Source: Nocardioides sp. QY071 (GTDB lineage Bacteria > Actinomycetota > Actinomycetes > Propionibacteriales > Nocardioidaceae). From it: a stretch of 64,000 nucleotides of DNA. The notes under the pieces are model-generated. The model was not told where the DNA came from, searched no databases, and saw only the letters and a program-made list of their open reading frames with translations. A program made the translations under genes and the position numbers. The stretch is taken from the NCBI RefSeq assembly GCF_029961765.1, contig NZ_CP124681.1, forward strand, positions 3,100,001-3,164,000. The letters are read 5' to 3'. Shown here one piece after another: positions 51,416-60,589 of the stretch (position 1 is the first letter of the stretch; each line of letters starts with the position of its first letter).

Positions 51416-52204
51416 ATGCAGAAGTCGCGCATCACCGCCCTCGCCCTGACGGCCCTCGCCACGTTCGCGCTCAGCGCCTGTGGCTCCGAGGACAGCGCCA
51501 AGTCCGCCACCGGCGCCGACCTCATCAAGAAGGACACCCTCACCGTCTGCTCGGACGTTCCGTACCCGCCGTTCGAGGATTTCGACAAGTCCAGTGACAC
51601 CGGCTTCAAGGGCTTCGACGTCGACATCGTCTCCGAGGTCGCCAAGCGCCTCGACCTCAAGCTCACCATCAAGGACTCGTCGTTCGACGCGCTCCAGAGC
51701 GGTCAGGCCCTCAACGCCAAGCAGTGCGACCTGGTCGCCTCCGCGATGACGATCACCGACGACCGCAAGAAGAACCTCGACTTCTCCGACGGCTACTACG
51801 ACTCCAAGCAGTCGCTGCTCGTCGCAGCCGACAGCAAGATCGCCTCCATCGGCGACCTCAAGGACGTGAAGCTCGGCGTCCAGCGCGGCACCACCGGCAA
51901 GACGTACGCCGAGGAGAACGCCAAGGGCGCCAAGATCTCCACCTTCCCGAGCGACGCCGAGATGTACCAGGCGATCAAGGCCGGCCAGGTCGACGCCCTG
52001 CTGCAGGACCTCCCGGTCAACCTCGACCACACCACCGACGGTGCCTTCAAGGTCGTCGAGACCTACGACACCGACGAGGAGTACGGCTTCGCCATCAAGA
52101 AGGGCAACAGCCAGCTGGTCAAGGACATCGACGGTGCGCTCGAGGAGATGCACTCCGACGGCACCTACGACACCATCTACAACAAGTACTTCGAGGTGAA
52201 GTGA
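51416..52204 (+). CDS. Polar amino acid ABC transporter, substrate-binding lipoprotein
   Basis: A 262-residue family 3 solute-binding protein. The signal has a lipobox (TFALSACGS). The mature part starts with [16 protein letters not shown] and has [39 protein letters not shown] and [20 protein letters not shown], all typical of glutamine, glutamate or arginine binding proteins. It would capture the amino acid outside the membrane. The permease starts inside its stop codon (GTGA). Exact ligand unknown. Confidence 0.92.
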   Translation: MQKSRITALALTALATFALSACGSEDSAKSATGADLIKKDTLTVCSDVPYPPFEDFDKSSDTGFKGFDVDIVSEVAKRLDLKLTIKDSSFDALQSGQALNAKQCDLVASAMTITDDRKKNLDFSDGYYDSKQSLLVAADSKIASIGDLKDVKLGVQRGTTGKTYAEENAKGAKISTFPSDAEMYQAIKAGQVDALLQDLPVNLDHTTDGAFKVVETYDTDEEYGFAIKKGNSQLVKDIDGALEEMHSDGTYDTIYNKYFEVK

Positions 52205-53010
52205 AGCGCACCACACAGCGCCGGCTGACGATCTGGAGCCTCAACCTCGGCGTGCTCGTCGTCGTCGTCGCGCTGGCCGCGCTCGCCGACTGGGACCAGA
52301 TCCACCACAACTTCTGGAACTCCGGCGGCGTCGACGGCTGGTCGGCCGGCAACTGGGCCGACCTGGTCACCATCGGTGCGGTCAACACGGTCAAGTACAC
52401 CGCGATCGCGTTCGTCGGCGGCCTGGTCCTGGCGCTCGCCCTGTCCCTGATGCGGCTCTCGCCGGTCGCGACGCTGCGCTGGCTCGCGACGGTGTACGTC
52501 GAGTTCTTCCGCGGCCTGCCGGCGCTGATCGTGATCTTGTTCATGGCGTTCGGCCTGCCGATCGCCATCGGCTGGACGCCCCCGGGCGGGCCCGCCGGGG
52601 CCGGCCTGATCGCGCTGATCATGGTCGCCGGCGCCTACATGTCCGAGACGCTGCGGGCGGGCATCCAGGCCGTGCCGAAGGGCCAGACCGAGGCGGCCCG
52701 CTCGCTCGGCATGAGCGGGACTGCCACCTTGTTCAAGGTGGTGCTCCCCCAGGCGTTCCGGGTCGTCATCCCACCGCTGACCAACGAGTTCGTCCTGCTG
52801 ATCAAGGACACGGCCCTGCTCTCGGTCGCCGGGGCCACCTTCGACAGCCGCGAGCTCACCAACGTCGCCAACGACTTCACCACGTCGGGTCCCTCGACCG
52901 GCACCTCGACCAGCCTGATCCAGGCGGCCCTGCTCTACCTGGTCATCACGATCCCGATCACCCAGCTCGTGGCCTGGCAGGAGCGCCGGCAGAGGAAGGC
53001 GACCCGATGA
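52201..53010 (+). CDS. Polar amino acid ABC transporter, permease
   Basis: A 269-residue HisM/GlnP-type permease with five or six hydrophobic segments. Its EAA loop is [20 protein letters not shown] and the C-terminal region has [33 protein letters not shown] is the usual core of these proteins. GTG 52201 overlaps the stop of the binding-protein gene, and its own stop overlaps the ATPase start (ATGA). Only one permease is present, so it presumably works as a homodimer. Confidence 0.92.
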   Translation: MKRTTQRRLTIWSLNLGVLVVVVALAALADWDQIHHNFWNSGGVDGWSAGNWADLVTIGAVNTVKYTAIAFVGGLVLALALSLMRLSPVATLRWLATVYVEFFRGLPALIVILFMAFGLPIAIGWTPPGGPAGAGLIALIMVAGAYMSETLRAGIQAVPKGQTEAARSLGMSGTATLFKVVLPQAFRVVIPPLTNEFVLLIKDTALLSVAGATFDSRELTNVANDFTTSGPSTGTSTSLIQAALLYLVITIPITQLVAWQERRQRKATR

Positions 53011-53768
53011 ACTCCCCCACCCTCGCCAACGGCGAGCCGATGCCGGCGATCGCGGTCCGTGGCCTGCACAAGTACTACGGCAACCACGAGGTGCTCAAGG
53101 GCATCGACTTCTTCGTCGACGCCGGCCAGGTCGTCTGCGTGATCGGCCCCTCCGGGTCCGGGAAGTCGACGCTGCTGCGCTGCGTCAACCGGCTCGAGGA
53201 GCCCACCTCCGGCGAGATCCTGATCGAGGGTGTCGACATCTGCGACCCCGAGACGGACCTCGACGAGATGCGCTCGCGGATCGGCATGGTCTTCCAGCAG
53301 TTCAACCTGTTCCCGCACCTGTCGGTCCTCAAGAACCTGACCCTGGCCCAGCGCAACGTGCGGGGCCGGAGCAAGGACCAGGCGGTCCAGATCGCTCGTC
53401 AGAACCTGGAGAAGGTCGGGCTCTCGGACAAGGAGTCGGCCTACCCCGCCCACCTCTCGGGTGGTCAGCAGCAGCGAGTCGCGATCGCCCGGGCGCTGTC
53501 GATGGAGCCCGACATGATGCTCTTCGACGAGCCCACCAGCGCCCTCGACCCCGAGCTGGTCGGCGACGTCCTCGGCGTCATGAAGGAGCTCGCGCAGGAG
53601 GGCATGACCATGATGGTCGTCACCCACGAGATGGGCTTCGCCCGCGAGGTCGGCGACAAGCTGGTCTTCATGGACGGCGGGGTCGTCGTCGAGGAGGGCC
53701 TGCCCGCCGAGGTGCTGTCCAACCCCCAGCACGAGCGGACCCAGTCCTTCCTCTCGAAGGTCCTCTGA
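53007..53768 (+). CDS. Polar amino acid ABC transporter, ATPase
   Basis: A 253-residue GlnQ-type ATPase. Walker A is [16 protein letters not shown], the Q-loop is [14 protein letters not shown], the signature is [16 protein letters not shown], Walker B is [14 protein letters not shown] and the H-loop is [14 protein letters not shown]. It powers the permease encoded just upstream. A strong hairpin follows 18 bp after the stop. Confidence 0.95.
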   Translation: MNSPTLANGEPMPAIAVRGLHKYYGNHEVLKGIDFFVDAGQVVCVIGPSGSGKSTLLRCVNRLEEPTSGEILIEGVDICDPETDLDEMRSRIGMVFQQFNLFPHLSVLKNLTLAQRNVRGRSKDQAVQIARQNLEKVGLSDKESAYPAHLSGGQQQRVAIARALSMEPDMMLFDEPTSALDPELVGDVLGVMKELAQEGMTMMVVTHEMGFAREVGDKLVFMDGGVVVEEGLPAEVLSNPQHERTQSFLSKVL

Positions 53769-53786
53769 GCCGATTCGTCACGCAGT

Positions 53787-53829
53787 ACGACGAAGGGGCC
53801 CCGGCATCGCGCCGGGGCCCCTTCGTCGT
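53787..53829. terminator. Strong bidirectional hairpin between amino acid ABC operon and livF
   Basis: A perfect 19-bp stem (53787-53805 with 53811-53829) and a 5-base loop ATCGC. It lies between convergent operons, 18 bp from each flanking stop codon, and should serve both. Confidence 0.9.
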
Positions 53830-53847
53830 CCTGCGTGCCGGATCGGC

Positions 53848-54573
53848 TCAGACGTCGCCTCCGAGGTAGGCGGCCTTGACCGCCGGGTCGACGGCCAGGT
53901 CGGCGCCCGCCCCGGACCGGACGATCTCGCCGGTCTCGAGGATGTGGGCGTCGTGCGAGCGCTTGAGCGCCTGGGCGGCGTTCTGCTCCACGAGCAGAAC
54001 CGTGGTGCCCTGCTCGTTGATCTCCGTGATGATCGTGAAGATCTGCTGGATCAGCTTGGGCGCCAGGCCCATCGAGGGCTCGTCGAGCAGCAGCAGCTTG
54101 GGCCGGGACATGAGTGCACGCCCGATCGCCAGCATCTGCTGCTCACCGCCGGACATGCTGCCGGCTGCCTGCTTCTCGCGCTCCTTCAACCGGGGGAACA
54201 GCGTGAAGACCCGGTCCAGGTCCTCCCGGTAGGCCGCGGTCTTGCGGTCCTTGCGCAGGAAGGCACCCATGTCGAGGTTCTCGCTCACGGTCATGCCAGG
54301 GAAGCAGCCGCGCCCCTCGGGCGACTGGCTGATCCCCCGCTTCACCCGCTCGTACGGCGGGAGCTGGGTGATGTCCTCGCCCTGGAACCGGACCGCACCA
54401 CCGCGCACCTTTCGCAGCCCCGAGACCGTCTTCAGCGTGGTCGTCTTGCCGGCGCCGTTGGCTCCGACCAGCGAGGTGACCGTGCCTTCGGGCACCGAGA
54501 AGCTGATGCCACGGATGGCCTCGATGTGGCCGTAGTTGACCTGCAGGTCGTCAACCTCAAGAAGCATCTTCAT
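53848..54573 (-). CDS. livF: Branched-chain amino acid ABC transporter, ATPase LivF
   Basis: A 241-residue ATPase. Walker A is LVGANGAGKTTTLKTVSG, the signature is SMSGGEQQMLAIGRALMSRP, Walker B is LLLLDEPSMGLAPKLIQQIF and the H-loop is in TTVLLVEQNAAQAL. The short length and the SPEGRGCFPGMTVSENL segment mark LivF. It is last in livKHMGF and its start overlaps the end of livG by 17 bp. Confidence 0.95.
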   Translation of the reverse strand: MKMLLEVDDLQVNYGHIEAIRGISFSVPEGTVTSLVGANGAGKTTTLKTVSGLRKVRGGAVRFQGEDITQLPPYERVKRGISQSPEGRGCFPGMTVSENLDMGAFLRKDRKTAAYREDLDRVFTLFPRLKEREKQAAGSMSGGEQQMLAIGRALMSRPKLLLLDEPSMGLAPKLIQQIFTIITEINEQGTTVLLVEQNAAQALKRSHDAHILETGEIVRSGAGADLAVDPAVKAAYLGGDV

Positions 54574-55375
54574 CCACTCCCAGGTAGGCGGCGATGACCG
54601 CCGGGTTGTCGCGGATCTCGGCAGGGACGCCCTCCGCGATCTTGCGGCCGAACTCGAGCACCACGATCCGGTCGGTGACGCCCATGACCAGGCGCATGTC
54701 GTGCTCGATCAGCAGCACGGTGTAGCCCTCGTCGCGCACCTTGCGGATCAGCTCCATGAGCTTGACCTTCTCGGCGGGGTTGAAGCCGGCCGCCGGCTCG
54801 TCGAGGCACAGCAGCTTCGGACCGGTGCCCATCGCCCGGGCGATCTCGAGGCGCCGCTGGTCGCCGTACGACAGGTTGGCGGCGAGCTCGTCGTGCCGGG
54901 CGGTGATGCCGACCAGGTGAAGCAGCTCCTTGGCCCGCTCCCGCGAGGCGCCCTCGGTGCGGCGGTGACGGGGGGTGCGCAGCAGCGCGTCGAAGAAGCC
55001 GACCTTGCTGTGGGCGTCGGTGCCGACCATGACGTTCTCGAGCACTGTCATCGACTTGAACAGCCGGATGTTCTGGAACGTCCGGGCCAGGCCGAGGCGG
55101 GTGATCTTGTGCTTCTTCATCTTCGCCAGCACATTGCCGTCGAAGCGCACCTGCCCCGAGGTCGGCCGGTAGACGCCCGTCATCACGTTGAAGCAGGTGG
55201 TCTTGCCGGCGCCGTTCGGGCCGATCAGGCCGAGGATCTCGCCCTCGCGGATCTCGAAGCTGACGTCGTCGAGCGCTGTCAGGCCGCCGAACCGCAGGGT
55301 GACGTGGTCGACCTCGAGCAGAGCCCTGCGCTCCCCCGGCATCGCCGTCGTCTGGTCAGTCGTCTGCTCAGGCAT
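54557..55375 (-). CDS. livG: Branched-chain amino acid ABC transporter, ATPase LivG
   Basis: A 272-residue ATPase. Walker A is [18 protein letters not shown], the signature is [20 protein letters not shown], Walker B is [13 protein letters not shown], and [20 protein letters not shown] is the Q-loop region typical of LivG. The C-terminal [20 protein letters not shown] is also usual. It overlaps livM by 8 bp and livF by 17 bp, so the three are coupled. Confidence 0.95.
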   Translation of the reverse strand: MPEQTTDQTTAMPGERRALLEVDHVTLRFGGLTALDDVSFEIREGEILGLIGPNGAGKTTCFNVMTGVYRPTSGQVRFDGNVLAKMKKHKITRLGLARTFQNIRLFKSMTVLENVMVGTDAHSKVGFFDALLRTPRHRRTEGASRERAKELLHLVGITARHDELAANLSYGDQRRLEIARAMGTGPKLLCLDEPAAGFNPAEKVKLMELIRKVRDEGYTVLLIEHDMRLVMGVTDRIVVLEFGRKIAEGVPAEIRDNPAVIAAYLGVDEDAS

Positions 55376-56573
55376 TGGCGTCCTCCTCCAGCTCGCCCTC
55401 TTCGAGTGCCTCGATCTCCGCTTCCATCGCCTTCGCCCGCCTCGTACGGCGTGGCGGCAACAGGCCCTCCGGCCGCAGCACCGCGAGCACGGTGAGTGCG
55501 AGGCCGAAGATCAGCAGGCGGTAGTCGTTGATGTCGCGGAACCGCTCGGGCAGGTAGGCCACCAGCGCACCACCGGCGATCGCTCCCCATCGGTTGCCTG
55601 AGCCGCCCAGGATGACCGCCGCGACGAAGAGCATCGAGAGCAGCAGCGGGAAGCTCTGCGGGTTGATGTAGCCGCCTTGGCTGCTGGCGTAGAACGACCC
55701 CGAGAGGCCACCGATGGCGGCACCGAGGGCGAACGCCATCAGCTTGTACTTGAAGGTCGGCACGCCCATCAGCTCGGCCGCGTCCTCGTCCTCGCGGGTC
55801 GCCTCCCAGGCCCGACCGACCCGGCTGGCCTTGACCAGCCGGTCGCCGATCAGCACCAGGATCAGCACCGTGAGCAGCAGCCAGTAGTAGGGGATCGCGT
55901 CCTGCGAGCCGAAGATCAGGAAGGAGGTCGGGTGGTCGTGGTCGAGGTGCGGGACCAGGCCGTCCCACTCCAGCCGCGGGATCTGGAACAGCCCGCGCTC
56001 GCTCGGGTCGACGAACGGGCCCTCGGGGTTCGGTCCGATGTTCGGCGGGTGCGGGATGTCCTTGATGCCGGAAGCGGCACCGAGCCACTCGACGTTGGTC
56101 ACGACGATCCGGATGATCTCACCGAAGCCGAGCGTCACGATGGCGAGGTAGTCACCGCGCACGCGCAGCGTCGGGGCGCCGAGGATCACGCCGGTGACCA
56201 TGGTGACGGCCACCGCCACGGGCAGCGCCAGCAGGAACGGCCAGCTGCCGTGGTAGACGGTCAGCACACCGGTCGTGTAGGCGCCGACGCAGTAGAAGCC
56301 GACGTAGCCGAGGTCGAGCAGGCCGGCGTACCCGATCACGATGTTGAGACCCAGCGCGACCAGCGCGAACGCGATCACCTGGAACATCACGCCACCGAAG
56401 TCGATGCCGCCGGTGGTCAACAGCGGAGGCCGCAGCAGCGGCAGCGCGTAGAAGAACAGCACGAACAGCAGCAGGAACCCCAGCTTGACCGGCGTCGGCT
56501 TCCTGTTGAAGCCGTCGACCACGCCGTCCCACTTCTGCCCGATGCCCCGCAGGGCGTCACCGATGGAGCTCAT
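55368..56573 (-). CDS. livM: Branched-chain amino acid ABC transporter, permease LivM
   Basis: A 401-residue permease with about ten membrane helices. Characteristic segments are [40 protein letters not shown] and [20 protein letters not shown] (the EAA-like cytoplasmic loop). The C-terminal 35 residues are charged and acidic ([18 protein letters not shown]), longer than in enteric LivM. ATG 56573 shares a base with the livH stop (TGATG). Confidence 0.94.
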   Translation of the reverse strand: MSSIGDALRGIGQKWDGVVDGFNRKPTPVKLGFLLLFVLFFYALPLLRPPLLTTGGIDFGGVMFQVIAFALVALGLNIVIGYAGLLDLGYVGFYCVGAYTTGVLTVYHGSWPFLLALPVAVAVTMVTGVILGAPTLRVRGDYLAIVTLGFGEIIRIVVTNVEWLGAASGIKDIPHPPNIGPNPEGPFVDPSERGLFQIPRLEWDGLVPHLDHDHPTSFLIFGSQDAIPYYWLLLTVLILVLIGDRLVKASRVGRAWEATREDEDAAELMGVPTFKYKLMAFALGAAIGGLSGSFYASSQGGYINPQSFPLLLSMLFVAAVILGGSGNRWGAIAGGALVAYLPERFRDINDYRLLIFGLALTVLAVLRPEGLLPPRRTRRAKAMEAEIEALEEGELEEDANA

Positions 56574-57574
56574 CACGCACGCGCCTTTCCGAGGGCCTCG
56601 CCCAGCAGGCCGGAGGGCCTGACGAGCAGGATCAGGACGAGGAGCACGAACGCCACCACGTCCTTCCACTCCGAGCCGAAGATCGCGGACCCGTAGCTCT
56701 CGGCGACGCCGAGCACCAGGCCGCCGAGGAGGGCACCCCGCAGGTTGCCGATGCCGCCGAGGACGGCGGCAGTGAAGGCCTTGACACCGAGCAGGAAGCC
56801 GGCGTTCTGGCGGGTCGAGCCGATCTTCATCATGTACAGGGCGGCCGCCGCACCGGCCATCAGGCCTCCGATCAGGAAGGTGACCTGGATGACCCGGTTG
56901 GAGTTCACCCCCATCAGGGCCGCGGACTCCGGGTCCTGCGCGACGGCACGGATGCCGCGGCCGAACCGGGTCCGCCGCACGAAGGTGTCGAGCGCGACCA
57001 TCATCAAGATGGCGGCGACGATGATGACCAGGTCGACGTCGGTCAGCGTGTAGTTGCCGACGTCGAAGAGGCCCTTGGGCTGGATCGTGACCGGGTTCGA
57101 GTACACGTCGCGCGCCTTGGCGACGTAGTCGGACAGGTTGTCGTCGAGGTGCACCCAGCCGGCGAACCGGTCACGCAGGCCCATCGCCTCGGCGAGAGCG
57201 AAGGACGCTCCGATCGCCGAGATGAGGGCGATGAGCTTGGGGGCACCCTTGTTGATGAGTGGTCGGTAGGCCACGCGTTCGAGGAGGAGCGCGATGGCGG
57301 CCGACAGGATCATGGCGGCGACCAGCGCCACCAACAAGAGGGGCAAGGCCTTGCCCAGGCTCCAGGTCACCGAGTCGGTGCCGTGGAAGAGCACGAAGAC
57401 CCAGGCGACGGCGAAGGTGCCGTACATGAAGACTTCGGAGTGTGCGAAGTTGATCAGCTGCAGGACGCCGTAGACCATCGTGTAGCCGAGGGCGACCAAC
57501 GCGTAGATCGCGCCGAACACCAGGCCACCGATCGTGAACGCCGGCAGGTTGTTGATGAGAACGTCGAAGTGCAA
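56573..57574 (-). CDS. livH: Branched-chain amino acid ABC transporter, permease LivH
   Basis: A 333-residue permease with about eight membrane helices. It has ALVALGYTMVYGVLQLINFA near the start, RTRFGRGIRAVAQDPESAAL and MGVNSNRVIQ as the cytoplasmic coupling loop, and KAFTAAVLGGIGNLRGALLG. These are standard for LivH. ATG 57574. A very stable hairpin lies between it and livK. Confidence 0.94.
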   Translation of the reverse strand: MHFDVLINNLPAFTIGGLVFGAIYALVALGYTMVYGVLQLINFAHSEVFMYGTFAVAWVFVLFHGTDSVTWSLGKALPLLLVALVAAMILSAAIALLLERVAYRPLINKGAPKLIALISAIGASFALAEAMGLRDRFAGWVHLDDNLSDYVAKARDVYSNPVTIQPKGLFDVGNYTLTDVDLVIIVAAILMMVALDTFVRRTRFGRGIRAVAQDPESAALMGVNSNRVIQVTFLIGGLMAGAAAALYMMKIGSTRQNAGFLLGVKAFTAAVLGGIGNLRGALLGGLVLGVAESYGSAIFGSEWKDVVAFVLLVLILLVRPSGLLGEALGKARA

Positions 57575-57606
57575 GGGGTCCCCCCTGGTCGCCGGTCTTG
57601 ACTCGA

Positions 57607-57640
57607 CTGCGGCCGGGGGGCGGTGGCCCCCCGGCCGCAG
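57607..57640 (-). terminator. Stable hairpin between livK and livH
   Basis: CTGCGGCCGGGGGGC (57607-57621) pairs exactly with GCCCCCCGGCCGCAG (57626-57640) over a 4-base loop. Placed after livK and before livH in the same operon, it probably ends most transcripts or protects livK mRNA, so more binding protein than membrane parts is made. Confidence 0.8.
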
Positions 57641-57675
57641 CTCAGCGGATGACGCGTGTGGTCACCCGCCGACGA

Positions 57676-58827
57676 TCACTTGATCGCCTCCGGGTTCTCG
57701 AGGTCGAGCTTGCCGCCCTTGACGAAGTACGCGTAGATCGTCGAGGAGGTGATGTCACCCTTGTCGTCGAACGCGATCGGGCCACTGGCGCCCTCACCGT
57801 CGTACTTGCCGATGAAGTCGTTGACCTCCTCTGCGGTGGCTGCGCCGTCCTTGACCGCGGCGAGGAAGATGTTCGCCGCGTCGTAGGCCTGGGTGGAGTA
57901 CAGACCGGAGTCGGCACCGACGACGGCCTTGTACTTGTCGTTGAAGTCGGCCGGGGCCGGGGCGGCCGGAGCGGAGAGGACCGCGCCCTCGGCCGCGTCG
58001 GCGCCCGCCGCCTTCACGAACGCCGGGTCCTCCGAGCCGTCGCCCGACATGAAGGTGCCGGTGAAGCCGCCCTGGCGCAGCTGCTTGACCAGCAGGCCCG
58101 CCTCGGCGTAGTAGCCGCCGTAGAAGACCGCGTCGGCGCCCGAGGCCTTGATCTGGGTGACGACCGCGGACATGTCGGTCTGGCCCACGGTGATCTGGTC
58201 CTCGCCGACCTTCGCGTCGCCGAGGCCCTCCTTGACGTAGCCCGCCAGGCCCTTGCTGTAGTCCTGGCCGTCGTCGACGACGAACACCTTGGTGGCACCG
58301 ACGGTCTCGGTGAGGTACTTGGAGTCGGCCTTGCCCTGCGCCTCGTCGTTGCCGATGACGCGGTGCCAGGTGATCCAGTCCTGCTGGGTGATGGTCACGT
58401 TGGTGGCCGACGCGGAGATCGACGGCAGGCCGGCCTCGTAGAACGTCTTGCCGGTCGCGAGCGACTCACCGGAGAAGCCGGGGCCGACGAGGCCGAAGAT
58501 CGAGTCGTCGTTGATGATCTGGGTGGCGAGGCCCGGAGCGACCTTCGGGTCACCCTGGGAGTCGAACTCCTTGACGCCGATCTTGCAGTCGGCGTTCGCC
58601 TTGTTGTACTCGTCGAGCGCGAGCTTCACGCCACCGAGCATGTTCTGGCCGAGAGCAGCCGCGTCGCCCGTGAGGGCGCCGAGGAACGCGATGTTCTTGC
58701 CGCAGAGGTCGCCGCCACCCTTGGCGCCCTTGTCGCCGTCCCCGCTGTCATCGGACCCACAGGCCGTGACGGTCAGGCTGAGGGCCAGCACCGCAGCCCC
58801 GACACCGAATACCTTGTTTCGCCTCAA
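57676..58827 (-). CDS. livK: Branched-chain amino acid ABC transporter, substrate-binding lipoprotein LivK
   Basis: A 383-residue family 1-type periplasmic binding protein. Its signal has a lipobox (LSLTVTACGS). Two lobes follow: NIAFLGALTGDAAALGQNML, VGPGFSGESLATGKTFYEAG, then ATKVFVVDDGQDYSKGLAGY and DAVFYGGYYAEAGLLVKQLR. It captures leucine, isoleucine or valine, or related compounds. The start is TTG 58827, an uncommon choice, supported by GGGAGAGG about 7 bases upstream and by the immediately following basic signal-peptide residues. First gene of livKHMGF. Confidence 0.93.
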   Translation of the reverse strand: MRRNKVFGVGAAVLALSLTVTACGSDDSGDGDKGAKGGGDLCGKNIAFLGALTGDAAALGQNMLGGVKLALDEYNKANADCKIGVKEFDSQGDPKVAPGLATQIINDDSIFGLVGPGFSGESLATGKTFYEAGLPSISASATNVTITQQDWITWHRVIGNDEAQGKADSKYLTETVGATKVFVVDDGQDYSKGLAGYVKEGLGDAKVGEDQITVGQTDMSAVVTQIKASGADAVFYGGYYAEAGLLVKQLRQGGFTGTFMSGDGSEDPAFVKAAGADAAEGAVLSAPAAPAPADFNDKYKAVVGADSGLYSTQAYDAANIFLAAVKDGAATAEEVNDFIGKYDGEGASGPIAFDDKGDITSSTIYAYFVKGGKLDLENPEAIK

Positions 58828-58992
58828 GAGACCTCTCCCGCTTCCTCATCGGCCGGGGACGGCGCGGTGCCACCCCGGAGTTGTCCTGCCGCGGGAACCT
58901 ACACCGGCGCACGGGTCGGTGGAAGCAACTCGGTGGCCCAGGTCACAAATCATGACGAATCTGTTACCTGGACGACCCGAACGTCGGACGAT

Positions 58993-59610
58993 TTACGGAG
59001 CGGGCGTGCCGGGGACGCCGTGGGCGACCACCCCGTCGGCCACCTCGCGCATCGACATGCGCAGGTCCATGGCCGTCTTCTGGATCCACCGGAAGGCCTC
59101 GGACTCCGAGAGCGAGAGCTGCTCCTGGAGGATGCCCTTCGCCCGGTCGACCGCCTTGCGGGTCTCGAGCCGCTCGGTCAGGTCGCTGACCTCGTTCTCG
59201 AGCTGGCGGATCTCCGCGAACCGGCTCACCGCCATCTCGATCGCCGGCACGAGGTCGGACTGCGAGAACGGCTTGACGAGGTACGACATCGCGCCCGCCT
59301 CCCGCGCCCGCTCCACCAGGTCGCGCTGCGAGAACGCCGTCAGCATGACCACCGGCGCGATCCGCTGGCCCGCGATCGCCTCGGCCGCCGCGATCCCGTC
59401 GAGCACCGGCATCTTCACGTCGAGGATGACCAGGTCGGGCCGCAGCTCCTCGGCCAGCTCGATCGCCTTCTGCCCGTCGCCGGCCTGCCCCACGACGTCG
59501 TACCCCTCCTCGGCCAGCATCTCGGCGAGGTCCATCCGGATCAGGGTCTCGTCCTCGGCGATGACCACGGTGCGGGGCTGCGGCTGCTCGTTCGGGGCGG
59601 TCTCGGTCAC
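58993..59610 (-). CDS. pdtaR: ANTAR-domain response regulator (PdtaR-like)
   Basis: A 205-residue response regulator. The receiver domain has VVIAEDETLIRMDLAEML, the phosphoacceptor Asp64 in LVILDVKMPVLDG, and the Thr and Lys of TAFSQRDLVERA and YLVKPFSQSDLVPA. A coiled linker (RQLENEVSDLTERLETRKAV) leads into an ANTAR domain of three helices (VDRAKGILQEQLSLSESEAF and FRWIQKTAMDLRMSMREVAD), which binds paired RNA hairpins to prevent termination. No cognate kinase gene is in the window. It sits between livK and tRNA-Leu, next to pyk. Confidence 0.93.
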   Translation of the reverse strand: MTETAPNEQPQPRTVVIAEDETLIRMDLAEMLAEEGYDVVGQAGDGQKAIELAEELRPDLVILDVKMPVLDGIAAAEAIAGQRIAPVVMLTAFSQRDLVERAREAGAMSYLVKPFSQSDLVPAIEMAVSRFAEIRQLENEVSDLTERLETRKAVDRAKGILQEQLSLSESEAFRWIQKTAMDLRMSMREVADGVVAHGVPGTPAP

Positions 59611-59679
59611 GGGGTCAGGCTATCGGGCCGGGCGGTGCAGGGGCGGCGGAGTGTCTCGGCTACCGTTTCTCCTGACCTG

Positions 59680-59762
59680 GCCGGGTTGGCGGAACGGCAG
59701 ACGCGATGGTCTCAAACACCATTGTCCGAAAGGGCGTGTGGGTTCGAATCCCACACCCGGCA
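59680..59762 (+). tRNA. tRNA-Leu (anticodon CAA)
   Basis: A long-variable-arm tRNA of about 83 bases. The acceptor stem GCCGGGT pairs with ACCCGGC at the 3' end, followed by discriminator A. The anticodon stem ATGGT/ACCAT flanks the loop CTCAAAC, giving anticodon CAA for UUG codons. The T-arm is GTGGG-TTCGAAT-CCCAC. The CCA end is not encoded. The neighbouring HTH-LAGLIDADG gene begins a few bases downstream. Confidence 0.96.
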
Positions 59763-59806
59763 CCCCATCGATGAGTTTCTGCCGGACCACCGAGGCACCC
59801 TGTGCC

Positions 59807-60586
59807 ATGGTCCACGTCCGCCCCGCTGAGGTCGTCGACAGCGCTCTGCGCGACTCCGATGCCGGGATGTCGGACGCCGAGAACGCAGCCAAGCATGGCG
59901 TCGCCATCAAGACGATCCGTCGCTGGCGGCGCCTCTACCAACGTCGCGGTCAGGCACGCGGACAGGCACACACCTCGGTTCCGTGTCCCCGCTGCACCGA
60001 CGCCGAACTCGACCATGGCTCATACGCAGAGCTCCTTGGGTGGTACCTCGGCGACGGGCACATCTCGCGCGGCCGGGGCGCCGTCTGGAACCTGCACGTC
60101 TTCAACGACGAGAAGTACGTCGTCGACAACGCGCGCCTGATCGACCTGATGACGCGGGTGAAGCCCGGTGGTCGCCCGCACACCCGGATGGCACCGGGCT
60201 GCGTGATCACGACCGTGTCCTGGCAACACTGGACGTGCCTGTTTCCGCAACACGGACCGGGCCGGAAGCACGAGCGACCGATCGTGCTGGAGGACTGGCA
60301 GCGCGCGATCGTCGAGGACAACCCCGGCCCGTTCCTACGTGGACTGTTCCACTCCGACGGCTGCCGAGCCAACAACTGGACGCGCCGGATGGTCGCGGGT
60401 CGGCCGAAGATCTACCGCTACCCACGGTGGCAGTTCTGCAATGCCTCCCAGGACATCCGCGAGCTCTGCTGCTGGGCTCTCGACCTGGTCGAGATCCCAT
60501 GGCGCCAGTCCAACACCCGGGTGATCAGCGTGTCCCGCCGCGACGCGGTTGCACGGCTGGACGCGCTGGTCGGGCTGAAGACCTGA
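59807..60586 (+). CDS. HTH plus LAGLIDADG homing endonuclease-like protein
   Basis: A 259-residue protein. Residues about 22-42 look like a helix-turn-helix (SDAENAAKHGVAIKTIRRWR), followed by a CPRC cysteine pair. Two LAGLIDADG-type motifs follow at the usual spacing: ELLGWYLGDGHI (75-86) and GPFLRGLFHSDGCR (174-187), with the catalytic aspartates Asp83 and Asp184 or thereabouts in place. It is free-standing, without flanking intein or intron sequences. ATG 59807 is used; ATG 59771, 9 bp after the tRNA, is in frame. It may be a domesticated homing endonuclease or regulator. It converges on pyk with a 3-bp gap. Confidence 0.78.
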   Translation: MVHVRPAEVVDSALRDSDAGMSDAENAAKHGVAIKTIRRWRRLYQRRGQARGQAHTSVPCPRCTDAELDHGSYAELLGWYLGDGHISRGRGAVWNLHVFNDEKYVVDNARLIDLMTRVKPGGRPHTRMAPGCVITTVSWQHWTCLFPQHGPGRKHERPIVLEDWQRAIVEDNPGPFLRGLFHSDGCRANNWTRRMVAGRPKIYRYPRWQFCNASQDIRELCCWALDLVEIPWRQSNTRVISVSRRDAVARLDALVGLKT

Positions 60587-60589
60587 GGA

